Shown in pieces: positions 44,801 through 52,440 of a stretch of 64,000 nucleotides of DNA (the first letter of the stretch is position 1; each line of letters starts with the position of its first letter). A model generated the notes under the pieces. That model made no database searches and was not told the origin of the DNA. It worked only from the letters and a program-made list of their open reading frames with translations. The stretch is taken from positions 1 to 64,000 of the forward strand of contig CAZVYJ010000003.1 of the NCBI GenBank assembly GCA_964631565.1. The letters run 5' to 3'. The stretch is from CAZVYJ01 sp964631565 (GTDB lineage: Bacteria > Planctomycetota > Phycisphaerae > SM23-33). The position numbers were made by a program, and so were the translations under genes.

Positions 44801-45038
44801 CAATTCCGAAAACCTTGCCGTTGCCTATCGCCCACCAGCCTGACAGGCCGCCGCGGCGGAATTTCGGACGCTCCTTGCCGGGTTCGGATGCGGACGCATT
44901 CTGTGTTTCGTTGCTTTCCGCCCATACGCTGCGCTCCGCAAGCCATGGCCGGTCTTCAATGAAGCCTTTGCCGTATGCGAAGACGGCAAGGCACATCAAG
45001 GTACATGCTGACAGGAAAGCCAAAAGTGATTTCTTCAC
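41832..45038 (-). CDS. Large secreted six-hairpin glycosidase-like protein (paralog B)
   Basis: 1068 residues; GTG start with GAGGAG seven bases upstream. The signal peptide (KKSLLAFLSACTLMCLAVFA) leads into the same layout as paralog A: N-terminal sandwich (GWWAIGNGKVFGIVGPGLDQ), helical domain (FAGTWVRDSNGPFMYYCRMG, GDETWIYPGFE, FLGHRIRPWEGGIN) and the GATase-like segment (LTDYMNAGGTIVAVNPTAPS). It differs from A in having a Ser/Lys/Arg-rich insert near residues 45-65 and in lacking the C-terminal LamG-like module. Catalytic residues cannot be assigned by eye; the invariant Asp and Glu of WVRDSNGP and GDETWIYPG are candidates. It shares a 230-bp identical block with A. Confidence 0.75.
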   Translation of the reverse strand: MKKSLLAFLSACTLMCLAVFAYGKGFIEDRPWLAERSVWAESNETQNASASEPGKERPKFRRGGLSGWWAIGNGKVFGIVGPGLDQAMLFQITGPHIMLRGVMGDNAFGPSTLTLTVNGAPVAFTKQSLSKVRGTNIVLMELVSEKVSMTVINYAPFDVNAIFRTVVIKNLSKEPLTDVVLTATVGRTKVKYDCLYDSWQGAPTPGRPVGEIRHMYCQFLEGSELSATEPPADNPNAPTTGTMTVKIGTIEPDAEALRTEYLAFTMGEDAAPDEARKIVAGGLNNLEKTRDDWKKWMANTTQLKCADDRLIDLLDDTKILVRIQTADPQCAAGPMEFFAGTWVRDSNGPFMYYCRMGDLESARKMLEFYYRGCAYSKLIPNFLPMDIDITQPIDPNLDWTTVHNDPAEIPNWLIMQHRLYYQYTGDLEPIKAHWGYLKKCLMGQLQDDKGNPVHPVNWGSPGMPGANKMYRFLHHGDETWIYPGFEILNSPNFPEPNDHPNWEQFSADSTWEFVTSADTMAEFARLLGHTAEATQFAKIAKDSRAACERDYWMPERGIYAPAMDYRTLDVHQPPFAMVNFNPLWIGYLKGDDPKAISNVVETMKYTMNPNFVTDATETLKVYVGMQPGMFLYNLAAIDHPYAEPALNAMIEVALPTGEYTEKLATKADSYEPIPVFLGHRIRPWEGGINCDAAYFYLTGLTPYMGESRIELCPRMPADWKEMSVTGQKLGDGKLDIDVTDTGDKRQYTLKSTVSKPVTCDFKISLPQSKLTSVTVDGKSVQVTPRNNWGLTTAKLNLTLTPNKAAVVAVAYQKEKVKPLKFERQRWKYIPPKNIHPYQLVLWDFEPRRGNDPNDVRTFNVLDKDKVNYRMVRFNNPADAEWLRPMLIKDDGTLNTRLLLMGPGVLGPTIKFQTWWSDPALTKLLTDYMNAGGTIVAVNPTAPSSDFAGKLLGDSSFTTEPLPAPGDVEPTANGKAVWKAIAPLFPEDRKPQSARKFTCKNMVELATVKQGENTGSSIIGKNYGKGTLVLIMINLDYTQHAKLAQKLADPKTLAAIRKSVPPQKAAARQ
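43099..43328. repeat. 230-bp perfect repeat, copy 2
   Basis: Identical to 35839-36068, in the helical domain of paralog B. Confidence 0.97.
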
Positions 45039-45361
45039 GGCGATTCTCCTCAGAGGTTGTTATTACAGGACATCGCTGGCCGCACCTGACTTGGCCAATC
45101 CTAATTATACGCGTACCCATTCAGGGTTTTCCGAAAGCTGTCCGTTCACGGCCGCCATGGACCGCAGGGTCCGGATTATATCCTGTACCGACGACTCTAC
45201 AAACTTTGTAACCGTCGAGCTGCAGGTTCCGACCGGTAAAACGGACAAGAAGGGCGGAAATTGCTTGCAGTAGCCCGAAAGCAAAAGACAATTACCAAAG
45301 CGGCCTGCGACGGTCGCAGGTCACAATTGTCAGAGGAACTATTACTGGGCTGGAGAGAATA
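45039..45361. other. Intergenic region with nested inverted repeats
   Basis: 323 bases between divergent genes. The only strong structure is at its right end: an outer repeat GACAATT (45287-45293) / AATTGTC (45325-45331) encloses a perfect inner hairpin CCTGCGA-CGG-TCGCAGG (45304-45320), 31 bases before the Gfo/Idh start. It could be an operator or a leader hairpin. No gene is convincing. Confidence 0.6.
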
Positions 45362-46411
45362 ATGAACCGTCTGCGGCTTGGGATTATCGGTTGCGGGCCT
45401 ATGGGGGAAAGAAACATCAATGCGTGCTGTGGCCTTTTCACTTTCAGGGCCTGCTGTGACTTGAACGAAACAACAAGGCATGAATGTCAGAAGAAGTACG
45501 GTTTTGAAAAAACTTACGCCAGGGCTGCGGATCTCATCCGGGATCCGAACATTGACCTGGTCGTGGTTTCGACGCCGCCTCAGGTGCGCAGGGAAATCGT
45601 AGAAGACTGCGCCGCTAATTCCAAACACGTCATTGTCGACAAACCATTCGCCCTCAGCTTCAAGGACGCCCTGTCGATGGTGGAGACGTGCGAGAAGGCC
45701 GGCGTCCAGCTGGCGGTCGTGCAGAACTACCGCTACTATCCGCATTTTCAGGAAGCACGCAGGTTCATCGAGTCCGGCGGCGTCGGAAAACCCTTTGTCG
45801 GCCAGATACTGGATTCGCTCATCATGGCGTTCCCCATCAAAGGCTCGACGACGTCCGACTACCGCGCGAAACTCAAACAGATGCTTCTTATCGAAATGTG
45901 CTGCCATCACTTCGATACGCTGCGGTTCCTCATGGGCTGCGACGCCGTGGAAGTTTATTCGAAGATAGGCAAGGCGCCTTTCCGCGTGGCGATAGGCGAA
46001 ATCGGAGAGAACTGGACCATCACGACCATCACGTTCGAGAACGGCTGCGTGGTCGGCGTGTACGATTCCTGGAACTGCAAGGGAATGGAAAAAGGCGGCG
46101 GGCCGTTCGCACGGATGATTTTTGAGTGCGACAAGGGAAGCGTTTTCCTCAATCCGGACGAGCAGACCACGATAACCGCATACGAGGAAGGCCGCGGTGA
46201 ATGGGCGAAACCGCTCGGCGCATTCGATCTCGCGTGGGGCAATTTGAGCCTGAAGCGGACGATGGAGACGTTCATCGAAGCGATTAAAACCGGAAAGCCC
46301 GCCCCGACGTCCGGGCGCGACAACCTGTCGACAATCGCGATTTCGTTCGCCGCCTACAAATCGGCCGAGGAAAACCGCCCTGTGAAGATAAAGGAAATAT
46401 ACCCCAAATAA
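45362..46411 (+). CDS. Gfo/Idh/MocA-family NAD(P)-dependent oxidoreductase
   Basis: 349 residues; GGAG nine bases before the ATG. The Rossmann dinucleotide motif GIIGCGPMGER is at the N-terminus, and VDKPFAL replaces the usual EKP loop. The C-terminal substrate domain carries IEMCCHHFDTLRFLMG, with the paired Cys and His-His typical of the family's active-site helix. Such enzymes oxidise or reduce the hydroxyl of sugars, inositols or pseudo-disaccharides. It begins a rightward three-gene run with a flavoprotein (10-base gap) and a lipoprotein hydrolase (69-base gap). Substrate unknown. Confidence 0.93.
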   Translation: MNRLRLGIIGCGPMGERNINACCGLFTFRACCDLNETTRHECQKKYGFEKTYARAADLIRDPNIDLVVVSTPPQVRREIVEDCAANSKHVIVDKPFALSFKDALSMVETCEKAGVQLAVVQNYRYYPHFQEARRFIESGGVGKPFVGQILDSLIMAFPIKGSTTSDYRAKLKQMLLIEMCCHHFDTLRFLMGCDAVEVYSKIGKAPFRVAIGEIGENWTITTITFENGCVVGVYDSWNCKGMEKGGGPFARMIFECDKGSVFLNPDEQTTITAYEEGRGEWAKPLGAFDLAWGNLSLKRTMETFIEAIKTGKPAPTSGRDNLSTIAISFAAYKSAEENRPVKIKEIYPK

Positions 46412-46421
46412 GGAGCATTCA

Positions 46422-46997
46422 ATGAAGGTTGTGGCATTCAACGGCAGTCCGCGGAAGGAAGGCAACACGACAAGGCTTATCCGCCGCGTGTTCGAGAGGC
46501 TTGGCGAGCACGGCATCGAGACCGAACTGGTGCAACTGGCGGGCAAGCCTTTGCGCGGCTGCACGGCGTGCATGGGATGCGCGAAAAACAAAAACGGTCT
46601 GTGCACGATTACAGACGACGACCTGAACAGCTACATTAAAAAGATGTGTGCCGCCGATGGCATCATTATGGCCTCTCCGACATACTTCAGCGACGTGACG
46701 GCCGAGATGAAGGCGCTCATCGACCGGGCCGGTTTCGTGGCGAGGGTCAACCAGACGCTGCTGACGCGGAAAATCGGGGCTGCGGTCGTCGCCGTTCGGC
46801 GAGGCGGCGCGACGCACGCGTTCGACACGCTCAACCACTTCTTCCTGATAAACGAGATGATAGTGCCCGGCTCGGTATACTGGAACATCGGCGTCGGGCG
46901 CGAAGCCGGCGACGTCCAGCGCGACGAGGAAGGCCTCAGGACGATGGACGTGCTGGGCGAGAACATGGCCTGGCTGCTTAAGAAGGTCAATGCGTAG
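46422..46997 (+). CDS. Flavodoxin-fold NADPH-dependent FMN reductase / iron-sulfur flavoprotein
   Basis: 191 residues; AAGGAG before the ATG. The FMN-binding start FNGSPRKEGNTTRLIRR is followed by a Cys cluster, GCTACMGCAKNKNGLC, the CX2CX2CX4-7C arrangement of archaeal-type iron-sulfur flavoproteins, then SPTYFSDVTAEMKALIDR. It probably transfers electrons between a pyridine nucleotide or ferredoxin and another protein. It is ten bases downstream of the Gfo/Idh oxidoreductase and likely cotranscribed, so it may recycle its cofactor; that link is inference. Confidence 0.92.
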   Translation: MKVVAFNGSPRKEGNTTRLIRRVFERLGEHGIETELVQLAGKPLRGCTACMGCAKNKNGLCTITDDDLNSYIKKMCAADGIIMASPTYFSDVTAEMKALIDRAGFVARVNQTLLTRKIGAAVVAVRRGGATHAFDTLNHFFLINEMIVPGSVYWNIGVGREAGDVQRDEEGLRTMDVLGENMAWLLKKVNA

Positions 46998-47066
46998 GCG
47001 GGCAGCTGTGCAGGCCGATTGCAGAGTCGAACTCATGAGCCGTACCGCGAACGGGAGTGAACGAAC

Positions 47067-47849
47067 ATGAAAAACATGAGAAGCGTGTTCGAATTGATTC
47101 TGGCAGTGGGCCTGGCATCGACAGCGATCGGCTGCACCGGCGACCTGCTGAACGCCGACTACACGAAGCCTGATATGATGGACAGGGGCGTCATCTACAT
47201 CCTGCCGGGCATCCAGGGAGTTGATTACCACTACACGAACATACGCAGGGGCCTGCAGGGCTCGGGTATAAATTGCGCAATCAAGATTCACCCGTGGGGC
47301 TGCCATATCCCGGGCATCGGCATGGCTGTCAACGAGACCGACACGACCGATGATCGCGGCTGGGGCAAAAAAATCGCCGATGAGATTGCCGATTATCAGC
47401 GGCAGTATCCGGGAAAGCCCGTCTATCTCATCGGTCAGAGCGGCGGTTGTGCGGTTGCCGTATTCACGGCTGAATCGCTTGCCGCCGCCGGCGCGCCGCC
47501 GATCAGCGGGATTGTGCTGCTCGACGCCAGCCTGGGAGACGACTACGACCTGAGCACGGCCGTGGCCCAGTGCGAAAAGGGGATTGTGAACTTCTACAAT
47601 CTCAAAGATGTCGCGATGCTGAAAATCGGGACCGGCATATTCGGCAACCTGGACGGAAGCCGTGAAAAGTCTGCCGGGCTGGCGGGCTTTACGCGGAGCA
47701 TCGCCGGGCTGTACCAGGTCCAGGTAACCAGGGACATGGTCAGCGGCTTCGAAAGCCCTCATTTCGCCGACACCAGCGCAGCATTCACGACCCACTATAT
47801 TTCACCGTGGATCATCGCCAGGAAATGGCCGGTCGGAGCCGGAACGTAA
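47067..47849 (+). CDS. Alpha/beta-hydrolase-like lipoprotein
   Basis: 260 residues. The signal peptide (SVFELILAVGLASTAIG) is followed by the lipobox Cys. The nucleophile elbow GQSGG (YLIGQSGGCAVAVFTAES) follows a strand-helix pattern, with YILPGIQGVDY as a likely oxyanion segment. An aspartate in LLDASLGDDYD and a late histidine (TTHYISPW) could complete a Ser-Asp-His triad. Probably an esterase or lipase-like enzyme outside the cytoplasm. Family assignment beyond the fold is not possible. Last gene of a rightward run, convergent with a URO-D-like gene. Confidence 0.75.
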   Translation: MKNMRSVFELILAVGLASTAIGCTGDLLNADYTKPDMMDRGVIYILPGIQGVDYHYTNIRRGLQGSGINCAIKIHPWGCHIPGIGMAVNETDTTDDRGWGKKIADEIADYQRQYPGKPVYLIGQSGGCAVAVFTAESLAAAGAPPISGIVLLDASLGDDYDLSTAVAQCEKGIVNFYNLKDVAMLKIGTGIFGNLDGSREKSAGLAGFTRSIAGLYQVQVTRDMVSGFESPHFADTSAAFTTHYISPWIIARKWPVGAGT

Positions 47850-47886
47850 TTACGGAAATAACATATATATTCTGTGGCGGAACTCC

Positions 47887-48960
47887 CTATGGCTTCCTGA
47901 TGGTTTCAAGTTCGGCCATGAAGTCTTCCGCCTCCGACTTGCTGTTCGCCCGCGCGATGAAGAAGAGCTTGCGGGTCTTGTATTCCCGCCACAGGCGCTT
48001 GATGTCGTCGAACTCCGGCCAAAACCGCGTCAGGCCTTTGCCGAGGCTGTCAATTTTGCGGAATATCATCTCGCGCCACGCGGTCGCTTCGGGCGAGCGA
48101 TCCAGCGTTCCTGTCGTCGGCTGCCACGCGATGACGTCTATTTTCTCCATCTCGCACAGCGCTTCGATGTGCTGGACGGCGTTGGCGCCGTCAAGGTGAT
48201 ATTCGACGCCGGTCATGTTCTCGATTTCACGCTCCAGGCACGGCGCGACGAACTCGCGGAACATGCCCGCGCTCATCATGCACGATACGTCGCATTGCGG
48301 TCTTGTCGTCCACCCGGGCGAATACATGCCTGTATTGTTGATGCTGCCCATACCGTCATAGTCGAGCAGCTCCGCGAACGCCGCGAGAATCTCAGCCTGC
48401 GCAATGCAGACGGCGTCCAGGGCGCGTTTTATCTTGTCGGGGCATTCGTAAAGATCGAGCAGCAGCTTTTCCGGGCTGCGCATGGCAGCCAGAGAATCAA
48501 GATTTGCCACGAGACACGGGCCGTTTATCATCAGCCTGCCGTCGAAATAAGGCCGGGCCGCGTGAACGAGGTCTTCGGTCAGCCGCCACCATCTGTTTCC
48601 GCGGTCGAAACGGATTTCAACGTCGTCCCAATCGTCCACGAACGGCACCGCCCAGCTTGTGCCGGTAGAGAATTTCAAATCGCAGCCAAGATAGCCCGAA
48701 AACGTGTCCGGGCCCCATTCCAGCACGAAGAACGGCACTGAGTCGCCCAGGAATTCGTGCGTTTCGCAGTATCGCAGCATCTGGTCGATGATGGGCTGGA
48801 AATTGCCGTCCGCACCGGCGAGGTAGGGAGGGTATTTTTCTTCCTTCACTCCGGCCTTGGGGATGACTATGCTGACGGCAGGGCGATGGGCCTCGCCCTT
48901 CCAGAAAGAGGTCCAGAACTGCCGGGTCTTTTCGAAATTCGGCTTGAACTCAAGTTCCAC
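47887..48960 (-). CDS. URO-D/MtaA-like methyltransferase superfamily protein
   Basis: 357 residues from GTG at 48960, preceded by AGGTG at six bases; a longer frame starts at 49053 without a ribosome site. It resembles the gene at 22208-23275: an N-terminal helix with FWKGEAHRPAVSIVIP, a mid-barrel MINGPCLVANLDSLAAMRSP, and YHLDG (His255-x-Asp257) where MtaA/MtbA enzymes carry the zinc-binding His-x-Cys. The gene is downstream of an AraC regulator on the same strand (120-base gap), so the two may form a regulated pair. Function by homology would be methyl transfer or decarboxylation in C1 chemistry; uncertain. Confidence 0.75.
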   Translation of the reverse strand: MELEFKPNFEKTRQFWTSFWKGEAHRPAVSIVIPKAGVKEEKYPPYLAGADGNFQPIIDQMLRYCETHEFLGDSVPFFVLEWGPDTFSGYLGCDLKFSTGTSWAVPFVDDWDDVEIRFDRGNRWWRLTEDLVHAARPYFDGRLMINGPCLVANLDSLAAMRSPEKLLLDLYECPDKIKRALDAVCIAQAEILAAFAELLDYDGMGSINNTGMYSPGWTTRPQCDVSCMMSAGMFREFVAPCLEREIENMTGVEYHLDGANAVQHIEALCEMEKIDVIAWQPTTGTLDRSPEATAWREMIFRKIDSLGKGLTRFWPEFDDIKRLWREYKTRKLFFIARANSKSEAEDFMAELETIRKP

Positions 48961-49080
48961 GATGAACACCTGTCCTTTCGGATAATGTAAATGGTTCCAT
49001 GCCGGTGGCCTCCGTGGCCGTTTGCAAAGCAACTCGCTCCTGCGATCGTGCATCTGTGAGGTAAAACGCGATTTTATCCC

Positions 49081-50082
49081 TTAAATGCCTTTTTGGGACG
49101 ACCGGCGGAAAGCCGTCGGCGTTTGCCCGGAATATCGTCTGAAAATCCTGCAGAAATACTGGCTGGATGTATATCCAACCTCCATCGCAATCGTTGTTAT
49201 CGATTTTTGCGTATATATCAGCATTTTGCAGGCGGCGATATGCCGGATGCGAATCAGATAGTCGTTCGGAGTCAGGCCTGTCGCTTCCTTGAATTTGCGA
49301 TAAAGCCAGCTTTTGCCGAATCCCACGTGACGGGCTACCTGTGAAAAATGAATGGTTTCCCGCATGTGTGCGCGGATGTAATCCTGGGCTGCATGCACAT
49401 ACTCGTTTTCATGAACGGGATCGCGATTGCTGAGGCAATCGGTCGCTTCGGATATGATCTGTGCCAGCACGATCCTCAGCGTCAGGGACAGTTTCTGGTC
49501 GGCCGGCCTGCGACTGTCCGGTTTTCTTTTTCTGCTTCGGCCGCCCGGCATTTGCGCCAATATTTTCGGCAGGGATTTGAAAAGGTCAGTCAAACGGGGA
49601 CTGGCATCAAAAACGCGTCCGCTGGCGGAGCGGAACCGATGGTTCAGTCTTGACAGATCCTGGCGCGTAAAAGGGGTGTTCTGCGTCGCATGCGGACTGT
49701 CCGTGTCGAAATTCAGCCAGCAGAGCTTGCATGGACGGTTGGGATTCCATTGCGGGCGATGCTGGACTCCGGGCGGGATGACTAAAAACTGCCCGCCGAT
49801 AAACTGCACAGCCTTGCGGTCGCGCATCTCCCGTACGGTTCGTCCGTCAAGGACGATAATCATTTCAATTCCAGGATTGGAATGCCAGCCCACAACGCCA
49901 ATTCCCTTGGAGTCGTTGAACCCGCAGGATTTCAGCAGAGGCATGTCGATGAGTTGCCCGCTGATGGAATATTGTATTTGCTGTTCTTCCGGCGGGAAGT
50001 CCAGTACATCCAGCCGCGGGTCGCGATCCGGGACGACCGGCTTTTTGAGACTGCGATTTTTCCTCTCCTTTGTGTGGCTCAT
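49081..50082 (-). CDS. AraC/XylS-family transcriptional regulator with cupin sensor
   Basis: 333 residues. An N-terminal cupin-like domain (about 60-140; GWHSNPGIEMIIVLDGRTVR and GGQFLVIPPGVQHRPQWNP) would bind a sugar or other ligand. The C-terminal double helix-turn-helix (about 225-325) contains FSQVARHVGFGKSWLYRKFK and ITTIAMEVGYTSSQYFCRIFRRYSG, the AraC signature. It probably activates the downstream URO-D-like gene or the divergent PEP-CTERM gene. The ligand is unknown. An Arg/Lys-rich linker (GGRSRKRKPDSRRP) lies between the domains. Confidence 0.93.
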   Translation of the reverse strand: MSHTKERKNRSLKKPVVPDRDPRLDVLDFPPEEQQIQYSISGQLIDMPLLKSCGFNDSKGIGVVGWHSNPGIEMIIVLDGRTVREMRDRKAVQFIGGQFLVIPPGVQHRPQWNPNRPCKLCWLNFDTDSPHATQNTPFTRQDLSRLNHRFRSASGRVFDASPRLTDLFKSLPKILAQMPGGRSRKRKPDSRRPADQKLSLTLRIVLAQIISEATDCLSNRDPVHENEYVHAAQDYIRAHMRETIHFSQVARHVGFGKSWLYRKFKEATGLTPNDYLIRIRHIAACKMLIYTQKSITTIAMEVGYTSSQYFCRIFRRYSGQTPTAFRRSSQKGI

Positions 50083-50462
50083 TTGCTGTTACTTCCTGAT
50101 TTGTACTTTTCTCCACGGGACAAAGCTGAAAGACAATAATCAAGCTCCATGATAACTTGCTGATTATATTACGCATGACGGAACATGACAACGACAACGC
50201 TCCGCGGGAAAGCTTATTTTTGCCCGTGTTTAAGATGTATTTTGTGTGAAGTTGCCGCGACATACGGAGCAGGTCGGTTTGTGTGAAGCAAGGAAAACCG
50301 TTAAAGCTCGAACCAGGATGTGTAATTGTCATATTGTCCATAGTTAGGACTAATGCGGAACGGAGATCAAGCCTGTTCGGAGTTCGTCGGTTTGTGAAGC
50401 GAACGTTGCCGAGGCTCGGTTTATATAAGGAATCTAAACACTTGTTCCAAAGGAGAAATCGC
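50083..50462. other. Intergenic region between AraC and PEP-CTERM genes
   Basis: 380 bases without a convincing gene. An imperfect direct repeat GTCGGTTTGTG(TG)AAGC occurs at 50273-50289 and 50386-50400. A short palindrome CCGAG-G-CTCGG is followed by TATATAAGG near 50408-50430. These are candidate AraC half-sites and a promoter for the PEP-CTERM gene, without consensus support. Confidence 0.45.
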
Positions 50463-51224
50463 ATGACTACAGAGAAATGGGGGACAGTACTGGCTTGTAT
50501 GCTGCTGATCATGACGGTCGGCGCATCGGCCGAGGCAAGCATGATCGGTGTCAATTTTGTGGGTGCAGGCGCATCGTTGGCTGCAACCGACTCTTCGGGC
50601 TATGTGCCGCAGACAAACTGGAACAACGCCACCGGCGTCAGCGGAACAGGCTTGGCGCTGAACGATGAGTCGGGCACTGCCACCGGGGCAACGGTTACCT
50701 ACAACAGCTACGGTGGTTTCGGCCTTCAGTCCTTTCCATGGTGGGAAGGTGCTGCATCGGTTCCGGCTGATCAGCAGATGATGAATGGTGTTATCATGGC
50801 CTTCTACCTGGAGGGAAACGGGTCAGCAACCACCATGGCTTCCGCCACGGTCAGCGACATACCGTACGATCTGTATGATGCCTATGTTTACATAGGTTCC
50901 GATAGAAACGCACATACTACGATGATTACGATCGGAGCGGCGAATTACTACTCGATTTATAACCAGTACAGTCAAACGGAATTTGCATTCGTTGAGATTA
51001 CGAGCATCGACCCGAACAACCCGACGCAGTATGGCAACTATATTCATTTGAGCGGTCTGACAAGTGACACCTTCAGTGTCACGGAACAGACGTTGCCTGG
51101 ATGGTTTGCCCCCAGCACTCCGGGTATCTATGGTATTCAGATTGTTGCGGTTCCCGAGCCGGGGACAATGATGCTGCTCGGTCTCGGCGGGCTTGGAGCC
51201 GTGATTCGCCGTCGCAAAAATTAA
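50463..51224 (+). CDS. PEP-CTERM sorting-signal secreted protein
   Basis: 253 residues; AAAGGAG before the ATG. A signal peptide (GTVLACMLLIMTVGASAEA) and a C-terminal PEP-CTERM tripartite signal: VPEPGT, a hydrophobic helix (MMLLGLGGLGAVI) and RRRKN. The mature domain is rich in Gly, Ser, Thr and Tyr with Ca-binding-like Asp/Asn pairs (NFVGAGASLAATDSSGYVPQ, YDAYVYIGSDRN), a beta-sandwich-like exported protein. PEP-CTERM proteins are processed by exosortase and usually serve in envelope or exopolysaccharide-linked surfaces; no exosortase is in this window. Monocistronic, ended by a terminator. Confidence 0.92.
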   Translation: MTTEKWGTVLACMLLIMTVGASAEASMIGVNFVGAGASLAATDSSGYVPQTNWNNATGVSGTGLALNDESGTATGATVTYNSYGGFGLQSFPWWEGAASVPADQQMMNGVIMAFYLEGNGSATTMASATVSDIPYDLYDAYVYIGSDRNAHTTMITIGAANYYSIYNQYSQTEFAFVEITSIDPNNPTQYGNYIHLSGLTSDTFSVTEQTLPGWFAPSTPGIYGIQIVAVPEPGTMMLLGLGGLGAVIRRRKN

Positions 51225-51279
51225 GTTTTTAATCCGACAAATGCCGGAAAGCCCAGAAAATGGTTCCTATTGGGCTTAG

Positions 51280-51312
51280 CGGGCCATTCCAGACAGGGAT
51301 GGCCCGTTTCTA
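51280..51312 (+). terminator. Terminator after the PEP-CTERM gene
   Basis: Stem CGGGCCAT(TCC) / (GGG)ATGGCCCG with loop AGACA, followed by TTTCTATT. A weaker hairpin AGCCCA / TGGGCT lies just before it at about 51250-51277. Confidence 0.8.
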
Positions 51313-51352
51313 TTAATTTGAGATATGAAACGCGGAGGAGAATTCGTGATGC

Positions 51353-52420
51353 CTAATACGCGCCCAGTTTTTTGACCAGCTCAATGACGCGGCGGAAGTT
51401 TTCGAGACTGACCACGTCCGGGATGGAGTGGTCCGTAGCCCAGATGTAGCCGCCGTTTTTCTTCAGTGTCGGCAGCTTGGAACGGATTTCAGCTTCCATG
51501 GCGGATATGTCGCTCCACAGCACGGCGTTCATGCCGCCGTGAAGCACCAGTTCGCGGCCGTACTTCCGCTTGACCTCCAGCGTATCGACGCCGGCCTTCA
51601 CCTCCAGCGGATTCAGCGCGTCGAGGCCCATGTCTATGAAATCCGGAATCAACGTGTGAATGTCGCCGCAGGAATGCATGCGGACCTTTATGCCTTTTGA
51701 ATGCGCCCATTCGATAGCGCGGCGATGGGCCGGCTTGACCAGACTGCGATACATGTCCAGCGACATGAACGTGTGGCCCTTGTAGCCGAGATCATCGCAC
51801 CAGAAAACGCTGTCGAAATCATACCCGGCGTCCAGCACCTGCTGGGCCAGCGCGATGCTCATTTCCGCCTGCGTGTTGAACATGTCCATGCACCAGTCGG
51901 GGTTCTCAGCCAGCGCCATCAGTATCCGCTCGGTGCCGCAGACCCACGAATGCGTCAGGTCGAAACCGAGATTGAAGTGCGCCTCCACCCAGAAGCCTTT
52001 CTTTCGCCAGACCGGATGGTTTTTCTTCAGATTCTCCCAGTTGATGCGGTCCGGCGTGGGCGTCATGCGGGCCTTGGCCGCCCGCCACGTGTCGGGGTCC
52101 TTGATGGTGAAGTCCAGAAAATCCGGCGTGGACGCGATGTGCTTCCAGTTCTTGAGCGTCGCGCCCCAGTTTGTGGTGACGATACTGTACTCGTCGGTTT
52201 CCTCGATGGTTTTCCATTCGTATCGCGGGCTTATATCCAGCACGATGCCGGCTACCTGGTCCAGTCCGAAGTACTCCGTCCAGTCCGCGCCTGCCGGCAG
52301 GCCTTCACGCCGCCATCGCTCGATAGTCGTGCCCCACGGCGCGTCCATAATGGGCACGCGGTCGGCCTCCTTATGCGCGAAGATGCGTGAAAAACGTTCG
52401 TGGGTGGTGAGTTCAGTCAT
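51353..52420 (-). CDS. URO-D/MtaA-like methyltransferase, canonical His-x-Cys form
   Basis: 355 residues; AAAGG upstream of the ATG. The start LTTHERFSRIFAHKEADRVP is typical of the uroporphyrinogen decarboxylase-like methyltransferase group. MHSCGDI (His249-x-Cys251) is the zinc motif used by MtaA/MtbA-type methylcobamide:CoM methyltransferases to bind the acceptor thiol. It is the only one of the four homologues here that retains the Cys. The tail shows ATDHSIPDVVSLENF. Downstream partner of the URO-D-like gene 20 bases away, divergent from the DeoR-controlled sugar operon. No corrinoid protein or CoM genes are nearby, so the acceptor is unknown. Confidence 0.82.
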   Translation of the reverse strand: MTELTTHERFSRIFAHKEADRVPIMDAPWGTTIERWRREGLPAGADWTEYFGLDQVAGIVLDISPRYEWKTIEETDEYSIVTTNWGATLKNWKHIASTPDFLDFTIKDPDTWRAAKARMTPTPDRINWENLKKNHPVWRKKGFWVEAHFNLGFDLTHSWVCGTERILMALAENPDWCMDMFNTQAEMSIALAQQVLDAGYDFDSVFWCDDLGYKGHTFMSLDMYRSLVKPAHRRAIEWAHSKGIKVRMHSCGDIHTLIPDFIDMGLDALNPLEVKAGVDTLEVKRKYGRELVLHGGMNAVLWSDISAMEAEIRSKLPTLKKNGGYIWATDHSIPDVVSLENFRRVIELVKKLGAY

Positions 52421-52440
52421 GTCTGAGCCTTTGTCAGTGC

